A stretch of DNA of 64,000 nucleotides from a bacterium (GTDB taxonomy: Bacteria; Pseudomonadota; Alphaproteobacteria; Sphingomonadales; Sphingomonadaceae), in the NCBI GenBank assembly GCA_030824575.1, contig JAVBXL010000032.1:62001-126000 (forward strand). Reading direction: 5' to 3'. This document shows, piece by piece, positions 9,189 to 18,378 of the stretch (position 1 is the stretch's first letter; every line of letters starts with the position of its first letter). The notes below the pieces were generated by a model that searched no databases, had not been told where the DNA came from, and worked only from the letters and a program-made list of their open reading frames with translations. Made by a program: the position numbers and the translations under genes.

Positions 9189-10901
9189 TTACGGCGGTGA
9201 GCGCCTAAATGGTGAAAGGCTATTGATGGCCTGCTTGAGCTTGGAAATGCCAAAGCGCGCCGCCTGGCCCGGCTCAATGTGGGGCATCGCGGGTATCTCA
9301 TCAGGATCGACGAGGGCATGAAGGATGGCCGGCCCCTCTGCTGCCAGCCAGCGGTCGACCGCAGCCGGAAGCTCGGCAGGCTTTTCAACGCGAAATCCTT
9401 GGACGCCACACGCCTGCGCAAAGGCGGCGAAATCCATGTTTGGGAAAACGGAGCCAGGCGCTGGGGGCACGCCAGCCCCCTCCATTTCCAGATGGACAAG
9501 GCCCCAGCCGCTATTGTCATAGACGACGATCTTGACTGGAAGCGCATGCTTTACCGCGGTCATGAATTCGCCGAGCAGCATGGTGAAACCGCCATCGCCC
9601 ACATGCAATATCACCTGGCGTTGCGGGTCCAGTGCCTGCGCGCCATTGGCAATGCCAAGGCCTGTGCCGACCGCCGCATTGTTGAATGAGCCGATAATTT
9701 GCTGACGACCCGACTGGCGTAACCAGTTCGACGCCCACAAGGTCACTTCTCCAGTATCTGTCACCCAGATGGCATTGTCGCTTGCCCGGTCGCTGATCGC
9801 CCGGGCGACGACCTGCGGATGAAGCTTGTCATGTGACCGGTCGAGAGCAGCCTTTTCATCGAGCATACTGTTCCAGGCTGCGCGGTCGGCGTTGACCTTA
9901 TCCAGGAAATGCGTGTCGGAGCGTTGCGGCAGGCGGTCTAGCAACAGGCGCAAAGCGGGCCGGACCGAACCCACAACGCCCAGCGTGACCGGGGTCCGCC
10001 GTCCAAGGGCAAAGGCGCGCTCGTCGATCTGGATGGTTTTTACGTCCTCGGGGAGAAATTCCGAATAGGGATAGTCGGTCCCAAGCATGAGCAGAATGTC
10101 CGCATCGGCAAGAGCGTCGACTCCGGGACGACCTCCGATGAGACCGACACCACCGATCCAGCGTGGGTCATCATAGGGGAGAATGTCCTTGCCGCGATAG
10201 GTGTGGACAAGGGGAGCGTGGAGCCTGTCCGACAAGGCGCTGAGTTCGGCTGCGGCGCCATGGCAGCCATGGCCGCATAGGACGGCAACCTTGGTCGCCT
10301 CGCCGATTTGCGCAGCTATTCCTGCGATATCCTCGGCTGCCGGCGCTACTTCGGGCCGCGGTCTCAGCGTGGCGATGCTCGGCACGGATGCGGTGACCTT
10401 CGCAGAAAAAATGTCCGGCGGAATCGAGATATGCGCGACGCCCCGATTGCCATAGGCCTGCGCTATAGCCTGGTGGATCACGGAGGCTGCCTGCTGGGGA
10501 GACGCAATGATCTCGCTATAAACCGCGACGTCGCCAAACAGCGCTACAGGATCATCCTCCTGCAAATAATCCGTACCACGCTTGGCAGATGCGACGCCGC
10601 CGGAAATGGCGAGCACCGGCGCGTGATCCTTGCGCGCTTCATATAGCCCGGACACCAGATGATTGGCGCCGGGACCAGTCGTGCCGCAACATACCCCGAG
10701 CCTGCCAGTCAACTTCGCCTGGCCGGTAGCCGCCAGGGCGGCACCTTCCTCATGCCTGACACCAATCCACCGGACGACCTCCTGGCGCCGGATAGCGTCA
10801 GTAAAGGGATTAAGCGCGTCCCCTACGATGCCGAAGACCTGATGGGCGCCAATCTGGTCGAGGGTCTGCACCAAAAGTTCGGCAACGGTCATCGACATCA
10901 T
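9189..10901 (-). CDS. ThDP-dependent enzyme, pyruvate oxidase (PoxB)-like
   Basis: 570 aa from ATG 10901, with AGGAG five bases upstream; a longer frame to 11006 has no such signal. It has the three-domain acetolactate synthase/POX architecture: N-terminal PYR domain with the activating Glu in RHEEGAALAA, a central Rossmann domain, and a C-terminal PP domain with GDGGFTMLLGEFMTA followed by YDNSGWG (ThDP-Mg motif GDG...N). Sequence pattern is closer to PoxB than to IlvB. Expected reaction: oxidative decarboxylation of pyruvate to acetate and CO2 with electron transfer to quinone, as in stationary-phase metabolism; substrate not proven. Confidence 0.8.
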   Translation of the reverse strand: MMSMTVAELLVQTLDQIGAHQVFGIVGDALNPFTDAIRRQEVVRWIGVRHEEGAALAATGQAKLTGRLGVCCGTTGPGANHLVSGLYEARKDHAPVLAISGGVASAKRGTDYLQEDDPVALFGDVAVYSEIIASPQQAASVIHQAIAQAYGNRGVAHISIPPDIFSAKVTASVPSIATLRPRPEVAPAAEDIAGIAAQIGEATKVAVLCGHGCHGAAAELSALSDRLHAPLVHTYRGKDILPYDDPRWIGGVGLIGGRPGVDALADADILLMLGTDYPYSEFLPEDVKTIQIDERAFALGRRTPVTLGVVGSVRPALRLLLDRLPQRSDTHFLDKVNADRAAWNSMLDEKAALDRSHDKLHPQVVARAISDRASDNAIWVTDTGEVTLWASNWLRQSGRQQIIGSFNNAAVGTGLGIANGAQALDPQRQVILHVGDGGFTMLLGEFMTAVKHALPVKIVVYDNSGWGLVHLEMEGAGVPPAPGSVFPNMDFAAFAQACGVQGFRVEKPAELPAAVDRWLAAEGPAILHALVDPDEIPAMPHIEPGQAARFGISKLKQAINSLSPFRRSPP

Positions 10902-10929
10902 GGCTTCTCCTTGTGAGGGGTACCAAGGA

Positions 10930-10954
10930 GACGGCTTGCGCTTCAGGATGTTCC
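10930..10954 (-). promoter_or_regulatory. weak EcfG-like promoter before the PoxB-like gene
   Basis: On the minus strand GGAAC (10954-10950), 16 bases, then CGTC (10933-10930), one base away from the EcfG -10 CGTT, about 29 bases before the start codon. Speculative. Confidence 0.25.
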
Positions 10955-11108
10955 GCCATCGATCAACTGCGTTGTCATGCGATCTTGCCGATGATCGGAG
11001 GGGCATGGGCTATTTGCAGGTCGATCCCGGTCCTCATGCGTCAGACTGTGATTGTGATAATGCCTTTTGAGCGTGGGACCGGCAGCCCTCGACCTGCGTT
11101 GTGGGGGG

Positions 11109-11669
11109 ATGGCCCAGCGTCCTTTCAAAGTCTTTCGAACCTCGGCCGGATTTGAGGATGCCTATGTCGCTGCTAAAAGCCAGAAGGCTGCGCTGGAGGC
11201 ATGGGGAGCGAGGTCGAACCTGTTCGCCAGCGGCATGGCTGAGATAGTCACGGATCCGCAACTCACCAAGGCGGCGCTTGCACAGCCAGGCAAGGTCATC
11301 CGGGCGCCTCGCGGCACGCCAGCGCAGCACCTCGCGGCTGCGGGCGCCGCTCGGCCGCGTCGCGCCAAGTCGGGGCGAAAAGGACAGCGCGGGAACGCTG
11401 GGGAACCCAGCTTGGCGCGAGCGAAGCCCAAACCAAAGCCCAGTCGGAGCAGGCTCGACAATGCTACGCATGCTTTGGAAAAGCAAAGGCGACAGTTCGC
11501 GGACGCTTTGTCGGAAATCGACCGTCGGATAGCTGACCTGCGACAAGAGCGGGAGACCCTCCGGTCAAAGCGGGATTTGGCTCTGGCTAAATTGGAAGAG
11601 CGGCGAGATCGGGAAGACAAGGCTTACCGATCCGCTCTCGACAGATGGCGGGGTCAGGCCGAGCCATAA
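11109..11669 (+). CDS. hypothetical protein with C-terminal coiled coil
   Basis: 186 aa starting MAQRPFKVFRTSAGFEDAYV. The N-terminal about 70 residues (DAYVAAKSQKAALEAWGA, then FASGMAEIVTDP and PGKVIRAPRGT) form a conserved-looking module, followed by a basic Pro/Lys/Arg linker and a highly charged helix (ALEKQRRQFADALSEIDRRI...LRSKRDLALAKLEERRDR) predicted to be a coiled coil. I recall similar sphingomonad proteins sometimes labelled TolA-like, but there is no membrane anchor, so that label is not supported. Function unknown. Confidence 0.65.
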   Translation: MAQRPFKVFRTSAGFEDAYVAAKSQKAALEAWGARSNLFASGMAEIVTDPQLTKAALAQPGKVIRAPRGTPAQHLAAAGAARPRRAKSGRKGQRGNAGEPSLARAKPKPKPSRSRLDNATHALEKQRRQFADALSEIDRRIADLRQERETLRSKRDLALAKLEERRDREDKAYRSALDRWRGQAEP

Positions 11670-11728
11670 TCGGCAAATGGCGTCGTGCCTGGTTCCACCG
11701 TCTCAATCGAGTGTTAAAGCGCCGCGCA

Positions 11729-12337
11729 TCATCCTGGATAAGGACTGGCTTTCAGGAGGCCCGCAAGATGCGCGGCATTGCCCGCCACCATCTTCGCGGT
11801 CTTGGTGACCATCTTTGGCGTTTCGTCCAGATCCTTAAAGTCCGTCGATCCCATTGCTTCCCCCACCCAATAGCATGCGGCCACAGCCGGGATCGTCCAT
11901 CCGACGTCGTTCAGGGCCTGAAATAGCTGAGCGGATGAAAAATGGGCGCCGTCTTCGTTGCCGACGATCGCAGCCACAGCGACCTTTCCATAGCTTGGCA
12001 TGCGTCCCTGCTCGTCAGTTTCGGACAAGAAAGCATCCATTCGTTCCAGCACGCGCTTGGCGACGCTGCTAATCTGGCCCATCCAGATCGGACCACCGAA
12101 AATTAAAATGTCATGGGCCAGTATCTTCGATCGCAGGGCGGGCCATTCGTCACCTTCCCCCTCGTCAGAGGTAACGCCCGGCTTGATGTCGAATGCCGCG
12201 ACACGGACTGTTTCGGTCACCTCGACCTGCACATCTGCAAAGGCCTTTTCAAGGACAGCTATCATTGCATCGGTTGAGCTCTCATCCGTCGTATCGGCTT
12301 TGAGCGTACAGTTTACCGCCAGCGCCTTGAGGGCCAT
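11729..12337 (-). CDS. flavodoxin-fold NAD(P)H-dependent oxidoreductase
   Basis: 202 aa. The N-terminus MALKALAVNCTLK with SSTDAMIAVLEKA is the FMN-phosphate loop of the flavodoxin/NADPH-dependent FMN reductase fold; ILIFGGPIWMGQISSVAKRVLERMD is the second flavin loop typical of this family. Likely a cytoplasmic quinone or FMN reductase. AGGAG precedes the ATG. It sits among stress genes, which suggests redox protection, but the substrate is unknown. Confidence 0.8.
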   Translation of the reverse strand: MALKALAVNCTLKADTTDESSTDAMIAVLEKAFADVQVEVTETVRVAAFDIKPGVTSDEGEGDEWPALRSKILAHDILIFGGPIWMGQISSVAKRVLERMDAFLSETDEQGRMPSYGKVAVAAIVGNEDGAHFSSAQLFQALNDVGWTIPAVAACYWVGEAMGSTDFKDLDETPKMVTKTAKMVAGNAAHLAGLLKASPYPG

Positions 12338-12403
12338 GATCTTCTCCTGTTTGCAGATTAGGACTGTGGGTGCCTGGTCATGCTTGCCTGTGGAGGCAGG
12401 AAA

Positions 12404-12700
12404 TCAGGCGTTGCCTTTACGTCGCCGCGTTTCCCAACCTTTTTTCGCGGCAGCGGACCGATCAGAAGCGCTCTGGCTGGAACCGCCTTTGCGTCCGCCC
12501 TTGCGCGAACTGTCATGATTTTCAGGCTTGCCGCGTCCGGAACCCGATTTGTTTCCGCCGCCGGATTCCTTATTGACCGTCGCCCAGGCGCGGCGCTCGG
12601 CCTCCTTGTGAGAAACGCCGCGATCCTCATAGCCCTCTTCGATATGGGCGGCCTTGCGTTTCTGCTTGTCGCTATAGCTCGACTTGTCACCTTTCGGCAT
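12404..12700 (-). CDS. small basic KGG-repeat-like stress protein
   Basis: 98 aa, highly charged and Gly/Ser/Lys-rich: SSYSDKQKRKAAHIEEGYEDRGVSHKEAERRAWATVNKES, then a KGGRKGG stretch and AAAKKGWETRRRKG at the C-terminus. The N-terminal half matches a family often called plasmid stabilisation protein, although no plasmid link is visible; the C-terminal half resembles KGG (stress-induced) motifs. AGGAGA precedes the ATG. Probably unstructured and DNA- or RNA-interacting; inference only. Confidence 0.7.
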   Translation of the reverse strand: MPKGDKSSYSDKQKRKAAHIEEGYEDRGVSHKEAERRAWATVNKESGGGNKSGSGRGKPENHDSSRKGGRKGGSSQSASDRSAAAKKGWETRRRKGNA

Positions 12701-12711
12701 CGCATCTCTCC

Positions 12712-13806
12712 TTATTCGGCATCGGGTAGCTGCGCATTTGGCGGCTCATGGAAAGGGCAGCCGTTCAACCGCCCGCGCAGCTCGGACGACGCAGCATAGG
12801 CCACTTTGCGCGCTCGCATCACCGCACCGAGCGGACGATGCGCCTTGATCCCATGCCAGGGGTTGAACGCTGTCTGATCGTCGAGCACCCGCGCTCTGTC
12901 CCAGGTCCAGCTCGCCTGCGGCGCAATGCTGATGACCGCGACCGCTACGTAGGGATTGTCCTCTTCAGGCCAGGCAACCGACGCATCCTCGATCGGATTG
13001 GCAGCAAGATCACGGGCAAGCTGAACGCGTATTTCCCATTCACCGCCTTGCGCCGCCAGCAGGGTGGCAATCTCTTCGCGCAGCGCATCGTCACGACCGG
13101 CGATGTCGATTTCCTGGCCTTCGAGCGCCCTGAAATTCTCTGAGAGCGGGACCACGCCAAGTTTGGCGATATAGTCGCCATAACGGATCGGCGCCTGGGT
13201 GAAGAAGCTCTCGCCAAGGGGGTGGGTGTGGCGATGGCCGCCAAGCTGTTCGAGCAAGGCGCTCTCGCCGCCCAGTGCTTCGACGCCCTTCTCGGCCGTT
13301 CGAAAGACGGCAGATACTGCCTTTTTGAGTCCTTCGACCTTGTCGGTGGTCTTGGCGAGCAGCTTCAGGTTCGCGAGGAACTTCTTTGGACCCGGGGTCG
13401 GAAAGGCAACACCATTGGCGAACAGGAAATCCTGCGTAGTGTCGCCTTCGCTCCCTGCCAGCCGCTCGCCTTCGACGCCGACGAGCTTGATTGCGAAGCC
13501 ACGGATCAATGAGACGCTGTCAGGCAATATGTCGCCAGCACCGGTGGATATTCTAACCAAAGCATCAAAGCTCTTCGGCTCGGTAAAAACGCCCTGCGCG
13601 TAGTCAGGCGGCAATCCTTCAAGCACGCGAACGCGCGCCTGAAGGAGGGCATGGCTCTTGGCATGGACGCCGCGGAACCCGTGGCCCAGATCACGATATG
13701 TGGTCTCGATGATCTGGCGGAAAGTGTCCGCCAGTTCCGCATTTACGTCCGCCTCATCCTGGTCAATCCGCTCGATGTCGGTCGTATAGGGGATCGGGCT
13801 GCTCAT
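12712..13806 (-). CDS. catalase-like (haem-binding) family protein
   Basis: 364 aa from ATG 13806, chosen because GGAGG lies 4 bases upstream. It shows the shortened catalase-like fold: AKSHALLQARVRVLEGLP, FDALVRISTGAG, DSVSLIRGFAIKLVGVEG, TTQDFLFANG, and near the end DRARVLDDQTAFNPWHGIKAHRPLG corresponding to the proximal region. It lacks the long classical catalase extensions. By family it may act as peroxidase or haem-dependent oxidase; the distal His and proximal Tyr could not be placed with certainty. Starts a run of five same-strand stress genes. Confidence 0.75.
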   Translation of the reverse strand: MSSPIPYTTDIERIDQDEADVNAELADTFRQIIETTYRDLGHGFRGVHAKSHALLQARVRVLEGLPPDYAQGVFTEPKSFDALVRISTGAGDILPDSVSLIRGFAIKLVGVEGERLAGSEGDTTQDFLFANGVAFPTPGPKKFLANLKLLAKTTDKVEGLKKAVSAVFRTAEKGVEALGGESALLEQLGGHRHTHPLGESFFTQAPIRYGDYIAKLGVVPLSENFRALEGQEIDIAGRDDALREEIATLLAAQGGEWEIRVQLARDLAANPIEDASVAWPEEDNPYVAVAVISIAPQASWTWDRARVLDDQTAFNPWHGIKAHRPLGAVMRARKVAYAASSELRGRLNGCPFHEPPNAQLPDAE

Positions 13807-13834
13807 CGGGCCTCCGGCGATAGTTTGAAACATC

Positions 13835-14017
13835 TCAATCCGGGCGCGCGCTGTCGCGATCCCCGGCCGGATAGTCCTCGGGTTTTACCGTGCCGACATT
13901 AGGCCGGTCCTCCACCTTTTCGGAGGGCTTTCCCTTAGGCCGATCATCCTCAGCCTCATGGTCTGGACGCGCATCGCCGAGCGGGCCTCGCGCTACCTTG
14001 CGGGTGTCTTCGGACAT
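13835..14017 (-). CDS. small disordered acidic/basic protein
   Basis: 60 aa, almost wholly charged residues, Pro and Gly (MSEDTRKVARGPLGDARPD then EAEDDRPKGKPSEKVEDRPN). A strong AGGAGG signal lies upstream of the ATG, which is the main reason to call it real. No domain recognised. It lies between the SDR and catalase-like genes in the same direction and probably belongs to their operon. Confidence 0.6.
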   Translation of the reverse strand: MSEDTRKVARGPLGDARPDHEAEDDRPKGKPSEKVEDRPNVGTVKPEDYPAGDRDSARPD

Positions 14018-14026
14018 CTCAGCCTC

Positions 14027-14674
14027 CTATTGCGCACTGCCGGGCTCAGCCATTTTACGATGCTGCTCAGCCAATATTGATTGTGGAACAATACCCGCTG
14101 CTGCGACCTGGTCGAAAAATTCCGTATCGGTCACGCCGGGCATCAGCGTCGTCAGCGTGACGCCCTTATGATCCTTCAGCTCATTGCGCAGCGCTTCGGT
14201 GAAATTGTCGATGAAAGCCTTGGTGCCGTTGTAGACCGCGTTGAAGCTCCCCGGAATGAAACCGGCAATCGAGCCGGTTACGAGAACCTTTCCCGCATCG
14301 CGCGCCAACATCGGGCCGAGCACCTTCTGCAGGAGGTAGATGGTGCCGGTGATGTTGGTGTCGATTACATGGCGCCAATCGGACAGTTGCTGGTCTAGAA
14401 ACGCATGTCCCAGGCCATGCCCCGCATTGGCGCAGAGCAAGTCCACCTGTCGCCCGTCGGCGCGATCGAGCAACTGATCGACACCTTGGACGGTCGAAAG
14501 ATCGACCTCGAGCGTATCGACCGCGACGCCAAAACTTGCGAGTCCAGCCGAGGCACCGGCAAACGGCGTGTCGGCAACGACGAGGAGATCATAGCCATCT
14601 GCGGCCGCCAGTTTTGCCAATTCAGCGCCAATCCCGCTGGACGCGCCGGAGATGATTGCGAATTTACTAGCCAT
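14027..14674 (-). CDS. short-chain dehydrogenase/reductase
   Basis: 215 aa from ATG 14674. Classical SDR features: NAD(P)-binding GASSGIGAEL at the N-terminus, NAG in LLCANAGHG, catalytic Ser in VTGSIAGF, and YxxxK as YNGTK. The C-terminus is short compared with typical 250-aa SDRs, ending soon after LMPGVTDTEFF. Substrate unknown. It starts 12 bases from the preceding alcohol dehydrogenase stop, in the same operon. Confidence 0.85.
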   Translation of the reverse strand: MASKFAIISGASSGIGAELAKLAAADGYDLLVVADTPFAGASAGLASFGVAVDTLEVDLSTVQGVDQLLDRADGRQVDLLCANAGHGLGHAFLDQQLSDWRHVIDTNITGTIYLLQKVLGPMLARDAGKVLVTGSIAGFIPGSFNAVYNGTKAFIDNFTEALRNELKDHKGVTLTTLMPGVTDTEFFDQVAAAGIVPQSILAEQHRKMAEPGSAQ

Positions 14675-14685
14675 GTCTTTTGTCC

Positions 14686-15876
14686 TCATGCCGCAACGCG
14701 ATCAAAAGCGGGCTTCAGCACGATCTTGGTCACCTCATTCTGCTGATCGTGGAACATCTTGTAGCCTTTGGGAGCATCCTCCAGCCCCATGCGGTGCGAG
14801 ATGAGGAAGGTCGTATCGATCTTCCCTTCGACGATCGCATTCAGAAGCGGGGGCATGTAATGCTGGACGCTGGTCTGGCCGGTCTTGAGCGTCAGCCCCT
14901 TCTCCATGAAGGCGCCCAGAGGGAATTTATCGACAAAGCCACCATAAACGGCTGGCATGGAGACGCGTCCACCTTTGCGGCAGGCATGGATCGCCTGTCG
15001 GATCGAATGGGTTCTGTCGGTGCCAAGGAACATCGATGCCTTAATCTGATCGACCACATTGTCGAGGAAGAACCCGTGCGCTTCGAGGCCAACGGCGTCG
15101 ATGACTGCGTCCGGACCGATGCCGCCAGTCATCTCCATCAGCGCCTCATATGTCTTCGTTTCTTCATAGTTGATGGTTTCCGCGCCGAAGCGCTTCGCTA
15201 GCTCAAGGCGATGAGGAAAATGGTCGATGGCGATCACCCGCTGCGCGCCCATCAGGAAGGCGGACTGAACCGCGAAAAGGCCGACCGGTCCGCAGCCCCA
15301 GATCGCGACGGTGTCGCCCGGCTCGATGTCGGCATATTCGGCCGCCTGCCAGCCGGTGGGGAGAATATCCGAGAGGAAAAGGACCTGGTCATCCTCAAGC
15401 CCATCGGGAACGACGATCGGCCCGACGTCGGAAAATGGAACCCGGACATATTCGGCCTGCCCCCCGGCATAGCCGCCGGTCAGATGGCTGTAGCCGAACA
15501 GTCCGGACATTGGCTGACCATACATTTCTTGGCCGATATCCTGATTGTCGGCGGGATTGCCGTTATCGCAGGCGGAATATTGGTGCTTGGCGCAATGGTA
15601 GCAGCTCCCGCAGGCGATGGTGAAAGGCACCACCACCCTCTGCCCCTTCTTCAAGGTGGATTTTGCGCCGGTCTCTACGACTTCGCCCATGAACTCATGG
15701 CCAAGGATGTCGCCCGCTTTCATGGTCGGGATGTAGCCATCGTAAAGGTGCAGGTCCGAACCGCATATGGCGGTCGAACTGATCTTGATGATGGCGTCGC
15801 GCGGATTGAGGATTTCAGGGTCGTCGACGGTATCGACGCGGACATCATGCTTGCCGTGCCAGGTGAGCGCGCGCAT
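14686..15876 (-). CDS. zinc-dependent alcohol dehydrogenase (formaldehyde-dehydrogenase-like group)
   Basis: 396 aa medium-chain dehydrogenase. Catalytic zinc ligands are visible in [11 protein letters not shown] and [12 protein letters not shown]; the structural zinc lobe is [15 protein letters not shown]; the Rossmann motif is [12 protein letters not shown]. The structural lobe and length fit the glutathione-independent formaldehyde dehydrogenase-like group found next to SRPBCC genes in sphingomonads. It overlaps the upstream SRPBCC gene by one base (TGATG), implying co-translation. Confidence 0.87.
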   Translation of the reverse strand: MRALTWHGKHDVRVDTVDDPEILNPRDAIIKISSTAICGSDLHLYDGYIPTMKAGDILGHEFMGEVVETGAKSTLKKGQRVVVPFTIACGSCYHCAKHQYSACDNGNPADNQDIGQEMYGQPMSGLFGYSHLTGGYAGGQAEYVRVPFSDVGPIVVPDGLEDDQVLFLSDILPTGWQAAEYADIEPGDTVAIWGCGPVGLFAVQSAFLMGAQRVIAIDHFPHRLELAKRFGAETINYEETKTYEALMEMTGGIGPDAVIDAVGLEAHGFFLDNVVDQIKASMFLGTDRTHSIRQAIHACRKGGRVSMPAVYGGFVDKFPLGAFMEKGLTLKTGQTSVQHYMPPLLNAIVEGKIDTTFLISHRMGLEDAPKGYKMFHDQQNEVTKIVLKPAFDRVAA

Positions 15877-16451
15877 CAGTTCTTCTCCTCGGCAAGTTGC
15901 TGTGCAGTGCGGGCGGCAGTGGCGACCTCGCCGGTTTCCATGAGCTGCTTGAAGCGTCGCAGATCGCGCCGCGCCTGGATGGCCGGTTCGCGCTGGAACA
16001 TCTTGGCGACGATCTTGCCGATGAACCCGGCGGGCGGATCATAGGCGATGGTGGCCGTGACGATTGTGCCCCGTTCGCCCGCGTCGCGAAATTCGATACG
16101 ACCGCTATTGGGGACGTCAGCGCCTTCGACCGAAGCCCAGGCGATCAGCTCACCGTCTATCTCTTCTGTGATGACCGCGTCCCATTCTACGGTCTTCCCA
16201 GCCGGCGCCTTCACCACCCAGTGGGAACGTTCAGCGGCAATAACGTCCACGCGCTCCACATTGTCCATGAAGCTGGGCAGCTGGGTGAAGTCGCGCCAGT
16301 AGGCAAAGAGTTCGGCGCGAGGTCGATTGATGGTCACGGACTTGCCGATGAGGCTTTCATGGCCCGCACCCTTGATGTCGGTTGCAGCCTCTTTCTTCTG
16401 TTCGCTCGACTTGGCGGTGGCCGCAGGGGCATCGTCTGTCGCTCGGCTCAT
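15876..16451 (-). CDS. SRPBCC family protein (cyclase/COQ10-like)
   Basis: 191 aa from ATG 16451, which is 8 bases from AAGGAG; the ATG two codons upstream would be only 2 bases from it. After a polar N-terminus, residues about 40-175 show the SRPBCC fold: [68 protein letters not shown] and [10 protein letters not shown]. Such proteins bind hydrophobic ligands and occur beside zinc dehydrogenases in stress loci. Role unknown. Confidence 0.8.
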   Translation of the reverse strand: MSRATDDAPAATAKSSEQKKEAATDIKGAGHESLIGKSVTINRPRAELFAYWRDFTQLPSFMDNVERVDVIAAERSHWVVKAPAGKTVEWDAVITEEIDGELIAWASVEGADVPNSGRIEFRDAGERGTIVTATIAYDPPAGFIGKIVAKMFQREPAIQARRDLRRFKQLMETGEVATAARTAQQLAEEKN

Positions 16452-16680
16452 GGGCATAGCTCCTTGGGCAAGAGAAAATCGGCTGCGGCAGCCGGGAAGG
16501 GCACATCAAAGGCGAGCCCTGGTCTCACCGCTACTCAACGCCATTGCCGCAGCAATGGACCCATAAGCGCCGGCATAAATCTTATTGATGGAGATCAGTG
16601 TCGGTGCCGCAGCGACGCCGGGTTCCGCGATAAATGGCTGCGCGAGGCTCTTCAGGCGTGCATGCCTGCTTCCTGCCGCT

Positions 16681-16705
16681 GGAACGGACGATAGCTGAAG
16701 CCGTT
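16681..16705 (+). promoter_or_regulatory. EcfG-type general-stress promoter
   Basis: GGAAC at 16681-16685, exactly 16 bases, then CGTT at 16702-16705: a full match to the EcfG/PhyR-dependent consensus. It lies about 40 bases upstream of the DUF6766 start codon, the expected distance. Confidence 0.65.
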
Positions 16706-16744
16706 AGCTTGGGCATCCTCCATTAGTCGGACTGGAAGATGGTC

Positions 16745-17395
16745 ATGCTGCGAAACAACGGACTGACGCTCGTCCTGCTGTTGTTGTTTGCGGCGACTAT
16801 TATCGGACAATGGATCGCTGGCTGGCATGTTCAGGTCGAAGACGCCCACCGCCATGGTGAACAGGTGCTTTCGCTCATCGCCTATAGCTTCAGCCCCGAA
16901 TTTCTCTCCAGTGTCTTTGAAAATTGGGAGAGCGAGTTCCTGCAGATGTCAGCCTATGTGGTGCTGACCGCGTTCCTCATCCAGCGTGGTTCGGCGGAGT
17001 CCAAGGATCCGGACGGCCCGCCGCGCGACGCAGACCTTGATCTCCAGGCCAGCAAGCCCGGCGCACCGAAAATCCTGCGATGGGGACCAATCTGGCGCGC
17101 TCTCTACGCGCAATCGCTCGGTTTGGCCCTGGCGTCCCTCTTCCTTGCTTCGTTCGTCATCCACTGGACACAAAGCGCCAGGGTCGCAGCGCAAGATGCT
17201 GTAGCACATGGTGAAAAGCCACTGACAACGATAGCCTATCTTGGCGATCCTCAGCTTTGGTTTGAATCCTTTCAGAACTGGCAAAGCGAGTTTCTCTCGA
17301 CTGCAGTTCTGGTGCTTCTATCCATTTTCCTTCGCCAACGGGAATCGCCGGAATCCAAGGCCGTGGCAGCACCTCATAACCAGACTGGCGAGTAG
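16745..17395 (+). CDS. DUF6766 family membrane protein with internal duplication
   Basis: 216 aa from ATG 16745 (GGAAG 6 bases before; the ATG at 16739 is too close to it). The protein is two related halves: NNGLTLVLLLLFAATIIGQW...ENWESEFLQMSAYVVLTAFLIQRGSAESK and QSLGLALASLFLASFVIHW...QNWQSEFLSTAVLVLLSIFLRQRESPESK. Each half has two hydrophobic helices, so four membrane passes are likely. A perfect EcfG promoter precedes it, pointing to the general stress response. Function unknown. Confidence 0.8.
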   Translation: MLRNNGLTLVLLLLFAATIIGQWIAGWHVQVEDAHRHGEQVLSLIAYSFSPEFLSSVFENWESEFLQMSAYVVLTAFLIQRGSAESKDPDGPPRDADLDLQASKPGAPKILRWGPIWRALYAQSLGLALASLFLASFVIHWTQSARVAAQDAVAHGEKPLTTIAYLGDPQLWFESFQNWQSEFLSTAVLVLLSIFLRQRESPESKAVAAPHNQTGE

Positions 17396-17507
17396 ACATA
17401 TGTGGATGGCTCATACGCGCGAACGACTTCCTTTTTGCGAGTCGTTAGCGAGGAACCATAGCCGGTGCTGACAACTTCATTGGCGATCACACAATAGGAG
17501 AATTAGG

Positions 17508-18020
17508 ATGGCTGAGCCGCAATTCACCGATGCGATCGCGCTGCTGAAGGCCGACCATCGCAAGGTCGAGGATCTGTTCGAGAAGTTCGAGGCTGCAAAA
17601 TCCGCAGACCGCAAGCAGGCGCTGGCGCATGAGATTTGTGTCGAGCTCAAAATCCACACGCTCCTCGAGGAAGAAATCTTCTATCCCGCCTTTCGCGGGT
17701 TGATCGAGGATGACACACTCGACGAAGCCTATGTCGAACATGATGGCGCCAAGGTGCTGATTAACGACATAGAGGCCGGCTCGCCCGGCGACGCCTTCTA
17801 TGACGCTAAGGTCAAGGTGCTTTCGGAAGAAATCAAGCATCATGTCCATGAGGAGGAAATGCCGTCTGAGGGCATGTTCGCTCAATGCCGGAAAACTGAC
17901 GTTGATCTTGTGGCACTCCGCGACACGATGGCCGCACGCAAGAAGGAATTGCTTGCGAAGGCAAAGACAGGCGGGCTGCCCGCCGCGAAGCCGACGGCTG
18001 TGAAACTGCTCGCAGCCTGA
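17508..18020 (+). CDS. hemerythrin domain-containing protein
   Basis: 170 aa. Hemerythrin HHE-type iron ligands are visible: ADHRKVEDLFEKFE near residue 14, IHTLLEEEIFYPAFR near 48, YVEHDGAKVLI near 73, and HHVHEEEMPSEG near 108. The C-terminal tail is Lys/Ala-rich. It should bind a non-haem di-iron centre and may store or sense oxygen, NO or iron. TAGGAG precedes the ATG. It follows the DUF6766 stress gene by 112 bases. Confidence 0.85.
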   Translation: MAEPQFTDAIALLKADHRKVEDLFEKFEAAKSADRKQALAHEICVELKIHTLLEEEIFYPAFRGLIEDDTLDEAYVEHDGAKVLINDIEAGSPGDAFYDAKVKVLSEEIKHHVHEEEMPSEGMFAQCRKTDVDLVALRDTMAARKKELLAKAKTGGLPAAKPTAVKLLAA

Positions 18021-18378
18021 CCCGTGCCAGTAAAAGGGAATGGGCTGGCGCCTGAAAACGGCGGCGGCCCATTCCTTGCGACCACTAACCGACAGAATCC
18101 TCCACCGCAGTGGTCATCCTCTCTAAGTCGCAAGGCTTGGCCGGAAGCTAATCGCCGTCGGGTAAGGTCCTTGCAGGGGCCAGCTACCTCTTGAAGTGAG
18201 GGCTAGCGACACTTCGCCGCACGCGCTTGCAGATGGTGCTGGCGAGTTCCGGATCGTCCTGGGAACTGGCGAGAGGATATTCTACAGCAACAATGCTCCC
18301 TTTCTCATGTCGAGGCAGCTATCTGGGCTCTGACATTTTGGCAAAGACAGGGCGATTTCGTGAAGGTTGCGAAAAACC
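18021..18378. other. intergenic region with one long imperfect hairpin
   Basis: Between the hemerythrin stop and the convergent PRC-barrel gene. An imperfect stem of about 11 bp (AAGGGAATGGGC near 18034-18045 with GCCCATTCCTT near 18067-18077, one bulged base) follows the hemerythrin stop and may serve as terminator, but no U-tract is seen. I see no gene in the rest. Confidence 0.4.

Noticed and set aside
17449-17475. EcfG-like promoter before the hemerythrin gene
   Set aside because: GGAAC is present near 17451 but the expected -10 at 16 or 17 bases reads AACT or ACTT, not CGTT.
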